Assembly (NCBI RefSeq): GCF_021134715.1
Contig: NC_060017.1
Coordinates: 1,550,001 to 1,614,000, forward strand
DNA: 64,000 nucleotides
From: Daphnia pulex
Taxonomy: Eukaryota > Arthropoda > Branchiopoda > Diplostraca > Daphniidae
Direction: 5' to 3'
Shown here: positions 34,101-48,500 of the stretch, piece by piece
How the letters are laid out: the number at the start of each line of letters is the position of its first letter
Position numbering within the stretch: the stretch's first letter is position 1
Notes under the pieces: model-generated
Told to the model about the DNA's origin: nothing
Databases searched by the model: none
What the model saw: the letters and a program-made list of their open reading frames with translations, nothing else
Made by a program: the position numbers and the translations under genes

Positions 34101-37100
34101 TTTTTTTTTGTTCGGTTTTTTCAAACTATCAGATCCAGCGAGTTGTGTGTGTCAAACATCTCGGCTATCAACAGGAGAGGGGGGCATAGCGAAAAGAAAG
34201 AGTGTGTTAAGTTTTGTTGTGTTGTTGTTTTCCTACCTGGCAACGCCCGATGACCATTCCGAGACGACGTCGATGGCCTCAACCGGACGCCAGGAGCAGC
34301 GCGGCGAGAAGGCGTTGGTCCCGCACGCCAGAATTCGTTCACCTAAACCGAGAGAGACGAAAAGAAGGAGAGCACGTTAGATAAGAGACGCGAGATTTCT
34401 ACGTAGCTATCCGATTATTATTATCATTCCGAAATGACACAGACTGTATACATGTGAGATGGGAGCTCGAGGTTTTTCGTTTTTCGGTTGTTAATTTTTT
34501 GGTATTTTTGTCTGTCTGGTTTTGGGAGTTTTTCGAAATTTGAATTCGGGCATCAAAGCGGCTTATTATGGTCAGATTAATAAGGCATTGGATCGAAGCC
34601 TTTATATTCTGTCGGTTGGGGGCTCCCGAGGAGGGAAATCCTCGGGAGGGAAAGTTTGACATGACACTTGACATGAAGCGAAATGGAGAGAACAAACTTG
34701 TCGGAGTCTGGAAAGAATTTCTCGACAAAAGTTTGGAGTTTTCTCGAGGCAATCAATTGCGAATGTTTGCGTCATAGAAATGTGTGTGCATAGTGTATAC
34801 ATACCGTGGACGTGCAGAACGCGGATGTAGTTGTGACAGTCGTCCTCCGACTGGCCCTTGTCTTGACAGAGACGGACCACTTCGTCGGCGGCTGGCCAGC
34901 GCGATTCCTCCAAGAGAGCCAGTCCGTCCAAGCTCAGGCGGAATAGATAATCCCTGTGATTGTGGTCAAAAATAACAAATGAGAAGTCGAGAATGTTTAG
35001 AGAGTAATGCAACACGCGCTGGGCGAAACAGAAGTTTTTTACAAAGGAGCATTTGTTTTTCCATAGGTCCTAGATGGCCGATTTCACAGACATGCAAATG
35101 AGAAATGAAGCAGTTTTCTAAAGTCATTTGTTTTTGTTGGCCGCATTCGAAAAAAAAAAAATAAAAAAAATAAAATCTGCCGTCGGTCCCATTCATCACG
35201 TCGGGAAGCCAAGCGACTTCACGGCTCACTATATCAATTTGTTCCAAGTTCTAAAGCCCAAGGATCGAGTCGAATGGCGATATTACCGGGACATAAAACG
35301 AAAATAAGAAACGAACAAATAATCCCTGTCCGTATGGGGATTGTTACTTTCTCTCTCTCTCTCTCTTTTATATCTACACCAATGTTTGAACTGCTATTAA
35401 AACAAAAGAAAAATAAATAAATAAAAGTAACAGTTAAGTTAACGACACCATACTATAAGTCATCCGGGACATGAACAACAAACCCCTCGCCGGGTGGTCT
35501 TGCCCTTCTTTTCTCTCTCTCTCTCTTTCTGGAAGAATCACTGCGCCGCGTTCGTATATATCACCGATCTCTTCTTCTTCTACTTCTCTTGTTTGTTTGT
35601 TTGTTTGCTTCGATAGTCGTACGAGAGAGAAAACAACCCGGAGCGGATATCTCCCATCGAAAAACGTATCGCGTTCGGATGACTCTTTTTTTTCCCTCTC
35701 TCTCTCTCATTCACTCCGCCCATCTAACGTGAATCCAACGGTCATCCATCATTCGACGGTTTTTTGTTCAAACAACATCGATCGAAGCCAAAAGAATGAA
35801 AATGACGTAATAAATGGAAACGGCAAATGTATAATAATAAGAGAAACTATTCAAAGAAGAGCTGGGCTGGCATGCCAATGTTTGATCACGTGAGATCGGG
35901 AGGCCATGTCGGGATCCTCTTCATCTCATTCCCGGATCTTTATTGCCACCAGTATATACGGCTCGGGATACTATATAGTCGCCAAGGATTTTCACGATCA
36001 GGGCGAGGGGTTTGACTTGTTTCGCAAATCTTTCGGGGACGAAAAAAGAAAAGAGAATATGCAAATGGCGAATGTTTGACGACAGACATTTGTTGCAATG
36101 GTCTCCATAAATTACAGGGCCATAATCCAAATGAAACATTTGAGAAAACAGAAAAATAAAACAAAAAACAAAAATCCGAAGATTTTAATGTAACATTTCC
36201 TTAAATTTCTCATTGGAATTTTGTTTTCGTGCATAAAACGATCGACGCAACATGTTTTCGGGCTTAGTTTGATTATACAAAACATTTGCGAGGGAATCGA
36301 ATGGGCCACTTTATACACGCAATGCTCACCATCAGTGAAACCAGATCGACTAAATGACATCAACATATGAAAGCGAATTCCTTCTCTCAAAAACAAAAAT
36401 AGAAACTTTGATTTTCCTAACGTTTGTTCATTTCATTTCAGTTTTCTCGAGGGTCTCCTATACACATTTAACCATGTTTCTATTTGGTGTTCTGAGCATG
36501 ATTTTTCTCCTCAAACCACTCATTACTCATTACCGCCAGTTCTCTCTAATGGGCTGGTAATGCGCCCCATTCATAGAAGAGGCTCCTTATTTGTCGTGAC
36601 GCAATTTAGCGGGCGGGAAAAGACCGAAGAAAAACTGTACCTACTTCTTCTGCCTACGCATATCTGTTACATCCTTTTAAGGGAACTATAGAACACCACT
36701 TTCCCGGTGCATTTGCTGCTATGATTGTGACTGATGGCGGTATAGGGTTCTTGTTATATTCCGCCCGTTTACGGAGAAGAGCGTGATCTACATAGACGGA
36801 GCTGTTGGCAGGAGATAGTACTACGCAATCACAGAGTGCACTGCACTCGTGTTACTTGTGCCTATATTATGCATCTATATGCGACGTGTAACAGTGCTGC
36901 ATAGATTATTACGGTGATTTGATGGATGTTGGCAAACCATCTAGGGACAGGGGACGCACCGTATACCCTATGCCACGAAGCTGATGCCGAGGGGAGAGTG
37001 ACAGAAAATCATTACAGCCCAGTCGATTTGAATATTTATGGGATCCCATAGAGCTGTATTATTGTTTATGGTCGCTTTCTTTTTATTCCTCTTTCATTTT

Positions 37101-40100
37101 CTTTTAAAAAACAAAAATTATAAACCCGGAATTTTATTTTTTAAGATTTGAAAGAGGAAAAAAAAAGAGAGAAGAAACGAAACAATAAAGAAATAAAAAT
37201 GAATCAAGAAATATTTTAAATTCGTTTGAATTTCTTGATTGTTTATCTCAAAATTACATGGAGGGAGGACTTTTTTTCAATCATAATCAAATTCAAGGGG
37301 CGACGGCCACTCTTTATTAGAGAAAGAGAGACAATCCAAAGAGACCAACAACAACAAAATCGAGAATTGAAAAGGACTAACCGGAGCAGCCGATTATGAT
37401 TAGCCTCGGGATGATTACCCGGTTGTATTTTAATACCTAATAATAATGAGGTAAAAGGGAGGGGACTATAACGTCGGGAATACCGGTATAAACGTTCTTT
37501 CTAAGGCACTTAATACTTATGACGACACCTTTCTTTATAAGAAACATCCCAACACATCTCTTTCCACTTCTTCTTCTTCTTCAATTATCATTCAAAAAAA
37601 GGAAAAAAGAGAAAGATATAAAACACGGTCCGTCTATTAACACATTTTCATCTTGTGTCCCATATTTTTTTTTTTTAAAAAGAATAAGTATAAAAAATAA
37701 AATAAATCTTCCAATATGAAGTCCCCAGATTCTTTTTTTCCCAAAGAGAAGGTGACGGTGAAAGTCTCCAAGAGTCCCGTTAAATTTCGGCTATATATGT
37801 GTATGCATATATAAATATGTTAAACTCCGCCTTATTCCTCTCGCCTACTTCTATTTATAAGTGCACACTCGTACAGAGCACAGGTACACATAGCAGCCAT
37901 CACCACATGCAAACAGGACACCTGCTGGACCGCTTAATGTCCCCGTAACGAGTTTAGTCCTTTTACGGCTCACACAGTTAAGAGAACCCCTTTAAGAAAA
38001 TGACGGCGAAACGTTTCTATTTTCTTCTTCTTCTTTTTGGCCGCAAATTGTTTTGTTTCCCCTATCGCATCCCGCGTGATTCGACTTTCGTTGCAATGAG
38101 GAGAGAAAATTACGTCTTTTTTTTTTAATTTTTTTTTTCTTAAATGATTTCACTTCATCATTGCGTCACAGACACAATCGGGCGCCGGGCCAGAGTGGCT
38201 ATTGTTATACTTTTTTTTCAAGCTGTTGTATCGCCATCGTCGCTTCTTTCCCACTCGTAACTATCGTCGTAACATGCAAATTCATCGTGAATCGCCCAGT
38301 CTCTGTTTGAAGAAAAAAGGAGAACGACACAGTTTTTCCTCGTTCAATGGCATCCTATATATTCCTTCTGCCTCTCCAGACTTGATTTCAATGGCCTGTT
38401 GATTGGAATGTTCCACGATTTATATGGGGCACACACAGAACAGAAGATGGCCAGCCCCTTAGCTTTAAAGGCAGGGCAGCAAGGCGAACCAGGACGTGGA
38501 GAGAATCTTTCTCCTTTTTTTTCCTTCTCCTCCCGAGTGCTTTTCCTTTTAAGAAAATTTTTTTTTCTTTCTTTTCTTTTTGGTACGTGTACAACTGTAC
38601 GCACACAAACGAGGGAAATGACATGGACGTGCCGGGCGTACATCTAAATGCCTTTGCCCATAAGGGTAAGTGACCCAACGGGTCGCGGGAGTCGGGAGAG
38701 GAGGTACAGACGGGAGGCGGATGACTCCCTTTTAAAGGTATGCAACCACGACGACCACTTGGAGAGCTGATGGAGATACTCTACTACGAGCTTTAGCTTT
38801 CTTCTCTGATTTTTTTTTTTTTTTTTCTGTTTTCTCTATTTCTTTTTTTGTTGAAAAAGAGCCGGGAGAATCGATGATTAGCGTTTCTATTTCTTACCTG
38901 GCGGCCACGATAAGTTGACCTCGCGTCACGTCGAACACCAGCGAAGAGTAGGTGCGGGCTCCGCTGTGGTTGAACCAAACCATCGACTGTTCCAAATCTG
39001 CAACGTCCAGAAAGAGAGAAAGAAAAACCATCATTATTTTATTGTTAGGTAATCGCCTCAGCGTGTACGAAAATAGAAAAAAAAAAGGCAACTGCAGCCA
39101 GCGATAATAATCTCGGCAACACATAAATAAAGATGAAAACCAGAAGAAAGGTAGACCCAGAAACAAAACCCAAGAAACCAAAAAAATGAATTGGACTGTT
39201 CATTTTTATTGCCCCACCCGAAATGGGACGATGGATTGCAGACGGGATGGAAGTCATGGAACCCAGCACTACACTACGAATGAGATTTTCCCAGATATTT
39301 TAATTACGACGCATTTAAATAAAAAAGAAACAAGGTTTTCGGGGTCATACCTATACGACTTCTCCCACCACGGTATGCAATAGGAACATGTTTCAACAGG
39401 TGTTTTTTGTGTTGTTGTTTTTCACGGACCGAGAATCTAAGGGGCCCTGAATTGAATAACCAAACCGAGTCGGTGTGTGTGTGTCTATGTGAGTGTGTGT
39501 GCACTGCATTTCTATTGGTGATGGCGGTGGTGCCCGTCCGGGACAGGCAAATTATGCAAATCGTATTCATGAGCTGTTTGAGAACCGATGGCCCGGCATT
39601 TGGAATTCCTCTTCTTCTTCTTCTTTTTCTCGGAACAAGAAGAAGAAGAATCGGTAAGAGGAGCGAAGGATGAACCAACAGTTCAATAAATGAAGAAGAA
39701 GAAAAGAGAAACAAACCCTCCCGCTCGCACGGGTTATTTTAATATGGAGACGAACCGACCAAGTAAAAACAAAAAAATCAAATAATGTAAAGTGAGAAAA
39801 AAAGAAGAAAACCAAAAAAACATAACAAAACAAGTCGTCGTCACAAAATGCGGCACGCGTGTAAACGGGAGAATGCTCACGTTTGTCCCTCGCTCAATGC
39901 CTATAACTGCTAGCGACTTGTTGTTGTTAAAGGTCCAAAACTCTTTTTTCCATTTCGACATTTCGGATCAAAAGAGCTTTCGATTCTCCTTTTTAGTCGT
40001 TTCTCTCGGGATTCCTATTGTATCCGCTATTCTATCCCCGACTGGCACAATCTAACGGCACGTGAATGTAATAAGAAGGGAGCAAAAAAAAAAACTTAAT

Positions 40101-43100
40101 AAAATGCCAAAGAAAAGTAAAGAAGCCGAAAGGGCTTTTTTGCGTAAAATGAATCGCACTCAAGTTGGTAAAAAGAAGAAAAGAAACAAACCGGTCGGTT
40201 GGGAAGCTGTACAAGCAGCAGCAGCCTGTCAGTCACTTATTCTGTATCTGTTCTATATAATAATACTGGGCAAAGAGGAGAAGCCTTGATGAGAGAATCT
40301 AAAAAATCAAAAGATACCAAGATTGAAAGAAAAAGAGGATAGATGAATATAAACGGATTCGGATTCGTGCAAGGGTGAATCAACAAACAGGTGGCCGCCG
40401 CAAGTTAACGAAGCGCCGTGCTGGAAAGCCAAGGAGAGAGAGAGAGAAAAAAGAAAACCAACAAGAACAAAGTGACAAGTCAAATGGCCCTGATTTCTCC
40501 CTCCCGACAGATTCTTTCTCATTCTCGGCAGTTTGTTTAAAAATAAAGAGTCTGACGAGAAATGGAAACAAAACCCAAAATCTGGAATATCTTCTTTGTT
40601 CGACTAATAAGGGGAAGTTTGTCGTTTGCCTGTCGCTCTGTGGATAGATTTCGTTTGATAAAAATAAGACACAATCCAGTACAATTGTGTCTCTCGGATG
40701 AGGTAAGAGTTCACAGCATTCCTCAACGGGATCTTGAGCGTGTAAAACTATGTACACACAGAGACACGGGGGAAACAAGGAGACAGACAAGCAAACAAAA
40801 CATATAAGACCTTGTGCTTTTAGCTCTGTGTCTCTGTGTGTGTGTGTGTTGGTCTATGTCTGCCTCTTTCGGTACACACCGCAGTCAGTCAGTCACTCCT
40901 CTGGCCCATATCAAAGAGAGGGGGGAAATAAAAAAAAAGCGAGAAGAAACTATGGTCTGTGGCGTCCGTCCGGGCGCGGACTGTCATTAACTCGGCTCAC
41001 AGCCGGGCCGCTAATGAACGCAGCCGCTAGCGGACGACACCGCCAGAGAATTTGGAGCGTGAACTTTAACCGGGGCCGGGTTCAACCCGTTTTTCACGCA
41101 TTGCGCGGTCTATTGTGCCATGATTAGCGAACAGCTGTGCTGTGTGTGTATATGTGAGAGAGAGAGAGAGGACCGTGTACGCGGGCTGGCCAGGGGAATT
41201 TTAAAACGCGTTGGCCAACGGCGCGAGGGGCAAACAACGTGCAGCGTTACGAGGCGCCTTTCACCCAAGACTCTCCAGCATTTTCTTTTTTTTTTTTATT
41301 CTTAAAGAAAAAAAAAAGGAGAAACGAATGAATAGCAGATAATAAATAAATAGAAATACATACAAAAGCCGAAAAGACCCGCGGCGGGGCTGCTGTGAAT
41401 ATGAAAGGTGACGATAGTCCGCAAGTTACGTAAAAAATATGAACCTAACCCCGAAAGAGTAGAAAAACGGACGGCAGTTGAGTGGCGCGCTATTCGAAAT
41501 CTGCCAAACATTTTCGAAATGTTTTAACACACGAAAAAAAAAATGACTGAGGTAATAGTTTGAGAAAGAACGAATGGCAAAATCGGAATGTGTTGTGTAA
41601 TAGGCAACCATCCGTCGACAATGTGTTCGTTTAAATGTACAGATTTCGTTGGACATTTTTCCTGCCAAATGTTTCCACGTCGTTTGTTCAATTCTTCCGA
41701 TTCCTTCGCTTTCGAATTTGGGTTTTTGGCAATGCTCGAAACACGCCACATTCGGCAGAATTTATGACAATCTGTTAGAGACACACATTGTCGGGGACGT
41801 AACACATTGTCAAAACCTTGACCAAAGGCTAACGGTTATAGCGTCTAAAATAGGTTGATCTCTTTCGTAATATCTTTTTGCAATTTACTATTCTATCTCG
41901 CCACTTTTGTACGGTACCGTTTGTTAAGTCGCAATCGGAGCAGGTAACAAATGCCGATGGGATTGGGTACCTTTTTTTATTGACTTGATTGACCCAATCA
42001 GAGTCATTGAGTTGTGAAAGGGAGGTACGTACAGTGTTACAACTTTTCCCATATTCTTTAAACTTTTTAAAGTCAAATGTGAGAGAAGTTGACGGGGGTT
42101 TGGAGTGGGAAGATGGAAGGGCTAGAGGAGAGAATCAAATTTGAATAAGAAAATGGCTCTCTCCGTTTCTAGTCGACTTCATGCATAACAATATTTTCCA
42201 TTTTTTGTTTTTCGAAAAAAAAAAATATTTCTTAGAACCGGGTCGTTCTTTAAGGGGCTAAAGGAAGAAGAAGAAGAAAAAAAGAAAGAAAAAATCATTA
42301 GACATTCTCCAGACGTCAAGGGGGACGATGCAGACGAGGGGAAGAAGATGATGATCCATTCTGGTCGTGCGTGGGTTATGTATCTTAGAGTTTAGCTCCG
42401 TAGGACTACGTGGAACTCATACAGATGCTCCTTTTTTTTATATCAAAAGGAATAGAGAATAGCACCAGAGTTGCACCTCAGGTAAACTGGCCCAGGGTAT
42501 ATATATTTTTTTTCTTTTCGAGTTTACGCTTTTATGGTCAATCCTTGGATGATTTCAAAAAGGAGTTTTGATCGCTACTACTACCGGCCCCTGTCAGTCG
42601 TTCCGAGTCGGTCAGCTAAAAGGAGAAAATCAAACAAATCGTTGGGGATATGGATTTTTAAAAATCTCATATATTTTTTCCGTCTTTTCTGAAAAGGAAG
42701 ACCACAAAAAAATTCATTTCAGAACTTATAAAAATCCATATCGGGGAAAAATACGGCGGTCTATGATTATAAACAAATTTCGGGTTAAATAAAAATATAG
42801 ACTCGAAACCGATTATTACGTTTACGTTGCGCAACATAACAGGGGGAAAAAAGAATCCTAGATAAATTCCTTGTAGTCCCTCTGGCCACTCTCTATTTCC
42901 CGTCTAGGTTGTTGTTGTCGTCTACCAGTGACGACGTATAAGGAGAGATGCCTTTGCTCTTTCACTGGTCCGTGTCTTGTCTAATATTTCACCTGGTCGA
43001 CAGTGCGAGGCTGTGGCTTCAGAGAGCGGCCGCTCAATTACGGTAACTCTGCCGCGTTGGGTCCCCGCTGGACTTTTATCATTTCCCCCCCGTACATTTA

Positions 43101-45589
43101 AAAGGAGATTCCGTTTACATTTCAAATAGCACCACAGGTGTGGAGTGGCAGCGTGCAGGTTTCTCTTCTCCGTCTAGCATATTATAATAGCCAACGGGCG
43201 ATGTAATAAACAATTGCATAAAGAATCGGAATTTCTTAGAGAAAGAAAAAAAAATCAAAAGACATTGGAAACAGAAACGAAAAAGAGCTGGAAGAAAGCG
43301 AAAAAAAAAAGAAAGAAATATGCGCATTGTGTGTAGCCTAGTCTACTTACCCCGGAGCAAACCCAAATCATCAAGAAACTGTTCTCTGCACGTAATATTT
43401 CTCCTTTTATTTCGTTAAGAGTCCTTTCGTTTTCGTTTTTCTCTCTCCCCGCGCCCCATACGAGTTATGCAAATGCGCTGAATAGTCTCTTTTTTTTTCT
43501 TTCCTTCGCTCGACTGTCTTTTGGTGTATTACATCAAGGCAAGTGTGTGGAGACGAAAGGGCTTTTTCGGTGCAATTGCCGTCCGTAGGATGTGGACTAA
43601 GAGAACCAAGGTGAAGTCAAGAGAGAGAGAGAGAGAGCAATAGTTCCCAAAAAAGGCATCGGACCGAGCCAATTATATCAGAGAAAAGGGGGAAAAACAA
43701 CAACCAAATATTGCGCTCCTATTTTGGGACGAAAGCTATTTGAACTCTATGTTGTTCGATGGACTCTCTCATTTACCCCCTCTACTTGGCTGGCTGGCTG
43801 GCTTCTTCTTCTTCAGGCTTGCGCTTGCCGCTCCTATGTGTGTTTAAATAGCATCATATAGGGATGAGAGAATAAGAATATTGCGGGTTTCTCTTTCTAT
43901 CGAAACGCGGACCGCAGAGCGTGCGCCCGGCGCATTTCTACCTGTCGTCCCCGGGTTGCGGTGCTCGTCTCCCTTCACGTCCGCGCATTCCATCATTATA
44001 GTATTAACTGCCGTCATATATCTGAAGGTATCCACAGTGCTGCTCCGCTCATTTCCACAGCTCATCCTCGACTTTATTTATTCCTCCCTTGGAGCCTTTC
44101 AACCGTTTCTTGGACCCTACAATTCCGTGGATGAGCTACTACTTACTACACCGTGCGCGCACCATCATTCGGCGTGTAGCTAGTTTGAGTAGTTACGCGT
44201 CTAGAGACATGAATGAAAGACTTGGAAAAAAAGAAGAAGAAAGAGATTTAACGACCGGGAGATGTGAGTGTCTCCAATCCAATAAAGGGGTTCACAGGAG
44301 GAAGATGCCGAAGGCAGCAGCAGCAGCATCAGCTGGATAGTTATTTCGGCCATTTGGGCTTCTATATATATACGTATATATATATTTACACCGTGCTGGG
44401 TAGTATATATAAGAGATTTCTTTCTTCTTCTTGTTCGAGAGAGATATTTCCCATTCTTCTAAATACCACTCTGTGTGTATACGTACATCTACACTGCTAT
44501 ACAAAGATTTATAATAACCCATAAAAGTCTCCTTTTTGGCATATCCAATCTGTGATGATAATCTACTCTGCTGGGCACACACAAACACACGCGAGAGACC
44601 CAAAGAGAGAAATACGATGGGAAGATGTGAGGGGGGACCCCTCGTTCGACACACAACCTGCTCAAGACTTCAGCGTTGTATCTCCCCTCACCGTCAGAGG
44701 GGTGTTGCTCCTCTCTCCGTCGTCCCTCAGGTTGATTATACATAAATGTAGTGGTATTACACATTCACGTCGAAATAGAGTCGAGCTGAGCAGAGACCAG
44801 TTTATTTTTTTTTTTTACCTTCATCCTCTTTTCCCTCCCATCTGATTTCTGGGAAACGTCTGGGGGCTTTTTCTTTTTTATTCTTCATTTGTGTCTCAAC
44901 TTCGTCTGAATCCCCCCCCCCCTCCTGACTCGTCGGATGATGGATCAAAAGGAGTTCAGAGTCGGACAGCTCGAGTTCTTAACATGTACACAAACTCATC
45001 CAGCGCAGGTGTGCGAGATCATCTCACACGCCCAATCCCAGAAAGAAAGAAGAAAAAAAAAGAGAGTCCGTCCAGCAATATGTACGGAATAGAGTCAGGG
45101 AGGGAGGGTCCCGTTCGACCAATGTCAGCACAAAACTGACACCTCATCGTTTCTCTTCACGGTCTATCACAACACCTCACAGCAGTGCATACACACAGAC
45201 AGTCTCTCTTAACAGGTGAATCAACGTATGCAGATGCGGAGGCGGGATGGCTATCCAATAGAGTTGTTGGCTGGGGCTGTATCGGACACGCTTCTATCCG
45301 TCATCCGGGAGCATTCACATTACGCCGTTAATAGATCCATCACCCAGCGCGAAATTGCGTTATGGGTGTCAACCGACATCCATCTTTTTTTTTTTGTTTC
45401 GATTTAAAATATACATTTTGGATCAAATTCGAACTTACCGCGCTGGCTGGGTTGGCGGAAATCGTGTTCTTTGCCGTGGTGTCCGTGATGACTCTCGACC
45501 TCTTGGTGGTGCTGTTGAAAACCAGAAGAGATGCCGAGGACAGCCGTCAAAACTGCGAGTAGCAGTTGAACAACGATCAGATTCTCCAT
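28103..45589 (-). CDS. Semaphorin-5 family transmembrane guidance receptor/ligand
   Basis: Type I membrane protein of the class 5 semaphorins, which signal through plexins in axon guidance and tissue patterning. Eleven minus exons fit phase: 45589-45439, 38997-38898, 34953-34805, 34342-34237, 33370-32849, 32760-32268, 32125-31909, 31268-30558, 30293-29934, 29107-28943 and 28572-28103. They give 1147 residues, normal for the class. The signal peptide is residues about 1-23. The sema domain shows CHNYIRVL, ILACGTNAFSPRC, LRTMQYNAKWLNVPDFVGS and FTTSENSIAGSAVCSF. PSI follows (RCKRF, DPYCGW). Seven thrombospondin type-1 repeats come next (for example GGWTEWSAWSACSQTCG and GVWSCWTDWSVCSVTCG; the fourth is degenerate, TWTPWLLAND). 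The membrane helix is LIVGAAIGGLLLGVILVAIG. The tail ends ESDSLYR. Unusual: histidine-rich stretches after the signal peptide (27-42) and within the sema domain (381-402). Introns 1 and 2 are about 6.4 and 3.9 kb; the others are mostly short. Confidence 0.95.
29578..29597. repeat. CT/GA microsatellite in a semaphorin intron
   Basis: A TCTCTCTCTC run between exons 29934 and 29107, read as GA repeats on the transcribed strand. Confidence 0.8.
33444..33457. repeat. Poly(G) tract, 14 bases
   Basis: An uninterrupted run of 14 G within a semaphorin intron, about 75 bp upstream (on minus) of exon 33370-32849. On the transcribed strand it is poly(C), adding to the pyrimidine content before that acceptor. 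Such runs are prone to length error. Confidence 0.9.
34954..38897 (-). other. Semaphorin intron 2 (3.9 kb)
   Basis: No exon recognised on either strand. Contains T-rich and CT-rich runs (35,347-35,370; 35,512-35,530; 35,694-35,710) and A-rich/T-rich homopolymers near 37,664 and 38,117. Confidence 0.6.
38998..45438 (-). other. Semaphorin intron 1 (6.4 kb)
   Basis: A single long intron separates the signal-peptide exon from the sema domain. It is low in complexity: GA runs at about 41,157-41,171 and 43,621-43,638, a TG run near 40,833-40,851, TTC runs near 39,609 and many A/T homopolymers. A GTAAGT on minus at 43,345-43,350 is present, but no in-phase exon was found. Confidence 0.6.
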
Positions 45590-48500
45590 GACTTTTTTTT
45601 CAGAGAAATTCAAGGAATTGCGTCACAGGTTTTTCTAGGGGTTGATTTCAACGAGAGATGAGCTGGACACTCCTCAGCGGGCCATGGGAAATTCCGTAGC
45701 GGGAGCCCTTTTGGTCGAGCCGGTCCTGTCAATAATCAAATGCAATTCAATCTGTGAATTAATTTTCAAAATTTATAAAAGCCAAAGAGAAAAAAAAAAC
45801 TGGAATTGGATTTTCAAAAGAGTAAAAAAAGGGCAGATGGACGGCTGTAACTAAACTAACTCGACATTGGAACACGGTTGTACGGTTTTATATCGAGCTC
45901 GATTATAGAGGGGGACATGAGCGAGGAAAGCGGTTTACGCTGGCGGCAGATGATGCCAATTAAATGGAACAACAACCAACAACAAAACGGAGAAAAGAAA
46001 AAAAGAAATATATATATACATCTAAACCAGTTGCTGCTGGTATTTCATACAGAGTTGCTCTGCTACGGTTATATGGGACTAAATAATACGATACGATTTT
46101 AAACTGTCTGGACGTCTAAATACTATCTCTGGCTCGTGAGTGAATGACCGGCCGGCCGACTGTATAGAGCGCGTCGTCCGAGAATCTAATTGAACAACTT
46201 CCAGCGCCTTGCGGCGGACGCAGCAGACTTGCGCCATGCCGGCCCAAAAAAGAATAAGAAAAAGCACATTTGATTGATTCGATTCGACATCGCCCTTTTT
46301 TTTCTATCTTATTTTGTTTTCTGAAAACTATAACGAGGGCCTCTTTGATAGTGCACACACAGACACAAAAGAGTTATGCAGACTTTGATTTATTTATTTG
46401 TTTGATCTATCTCTTGTGAGGGAGAGGTGCGTGCTCGTGTCAGTTTCGATTTGGTTGTTGTTTTCTCCGTTTCACTTTCATTACGCCACGGAGATTGAAA
46501 AGATTTCCAGGGAAAAACGACTGACTCCCGGTGGCGGGGACTTGGGCCGCCAATCGCTGGTGAAGTGAAGCCAACGTCGCTGTAGATTTAAATGGCCGCT
46601 CAGCTTTTATTGGCGCCCAGGAAATGGAAAATGGAGGACGTGACATCTCGCCATCACGCGTCCGCGTGCGATGGCAGAGGTGAATAGCACCGACTGATCT
46701 AGACCGTATATAAACCTGTGCAAGTGAGCAGCCCCGTTTGATTTCCTTCAACTGGACATAATGAGCCGGGCTATTCTCTCAAGTGTCTTGATCAATCTCG
46801 CAGCTGTGCGTTGCTGGGGAGGGTTATCCGGAGTCGGATGGGAAAGACGATGCTCCAATTGAAAGAAATCCATCGTCAGATATCATGTTCATATCCGCCC
46901 TGGTCGTAAACGTATTAGACATTTAAACCGTTCCCAGGAAGAACCAACTTCTGGGTCGCCGGCTCGAATTGTCGTGGTTCGACGCGGACAGAAAACGAAA
47001 AAAAAGAAAACACGGGGGCGCAAATGGCGCCATTTTCAAAATCTTGATTGGGCGAAAACAGAAAAATAAAAGAAAAACAAAAAATAAAAACATTGGGCAA
47101 GCGGGGGGAAAAAAGAAAGAATCCCACCACTTTTGGGGGGCTTCTTTTCGAGATGGTGAGGTGTGATATCGCTGCCCTCGTCCTCCTGGCCCAGTCCTGG
47201 CCAAAGAATAGAAAACGGTGGCCGAATAATAATAAGTCGAAGCTTCTTTTTCTGATTATTTTCTGATTCCTTTTGTTTTAATTCATTCCCCTTCAGCTGG
47301 CTCCTCTTGTATAAAAAAGAAGAAGTCGTCCTCGGCTTTCACAGATGGGAAACTTTGATTTGGACGAGCGTTGTGGGTCCCTGTGCCGAGACGAGCCCCT
47401 CCGACCGAATGAGCCAAGAGCGAAGGGCGAACGGTCCGAGACCCTCGTTCCGTTTTTATAATAAGATGAAAGGCTATTCATTAAGTAACGCTGGCTGGCA
47501 ATGGGAACGCTATTGCTGGCCAGGCTCTAGGGGCGATCTGCTGATGTCGTGACAGGTTTAACGAACTGCCAGCCAAGTCTCTTAACAAGCATAGACCAAA
47601 AGAGAAAGAAAAAGAAGAAGAAGAAAAAAGACACGCGCGTTACATCTCTGTCTCTTCTTGTGACGTTGAAATTCCTTGACGTACAAGCGCCATTTTCTTT
47701 TAATCATTGAAAAAAAAAAGAAACCAAAAAAACAAAAACCAAAAATAAAATGATCGGATTTATTTTCTGCATCCAATTCGGATGGAAATTGGATTCGACA
47801 AACGAACCATGTGAGATTTATTCCAATTTCAAGAATGGCGCGATCCTTGGACGCGGCCATGCAAACGGAGACGATTCCTTTCCTCTTTTCCTCCTCCCTC
47901 CCTGGATCCTTGCACGCGGCCCTTCCCCATTTTGGGTCTCCAACTGGCCCGAAAAAAAAGTTCTCAAGTTTTTGAGTTGGAGAGTTCAGCAACGTTTGAG
48001 TATCGATATCAACGGGCTCTCGGGTTCGCTCGGAAAAAGACAAAACAAGAAAACAAAAATTGCCGGTTGCGTGAAAAATGACCTCTCTTACAGTCTTCCA
48101 TAACCCCCTCCCCTCCTTTTTTCTTTTCCCTTCTTCACGATCACGATGACGAAATCGGTTGGAGAAAGAAAGAAAGAGAAAAAGAAATATTCTAATCACG
48201 TGGGTTTCTAATAAAATAAGACTTTCTTGGGTCTTTTGAAATACATTTTTCAGTTAAAGCTTAGTTCAGATACGCAATTTACTTTGACTTGTACTTCACC
48301 AATAGTTCGTAGAGGAAAGAGCCGAAATACTAATAAATGCCGTAAAATTAGCTTGAGAGAACAAGATCATTCTTATCTACAATAAAACCTACTAAATGGA
48401 GACTGCTGAAAGTGGAGAACTTACTGAAAATCGGTTAGAAATATCCATTATCCATTATCGGGTGAGAATTAAAAAGCGCCAAAACGAACAACACAAAAAC

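Noticed and set aside
43351..43385. Minus-strand GTGCAG...GTAAGT pair bounding a 35-base possible exon within semaphorin intron 1
   Set aside because: Its length is not a multiple of three, so it would break the frame between exons 45,439 and 38,997.
47582..48199. Long minus frame of 205 codons
   Set aside because: Made of Lys/Glu and Phe/Leu runs from GAA/TTC and A/T tracts; low-complexity artefact.
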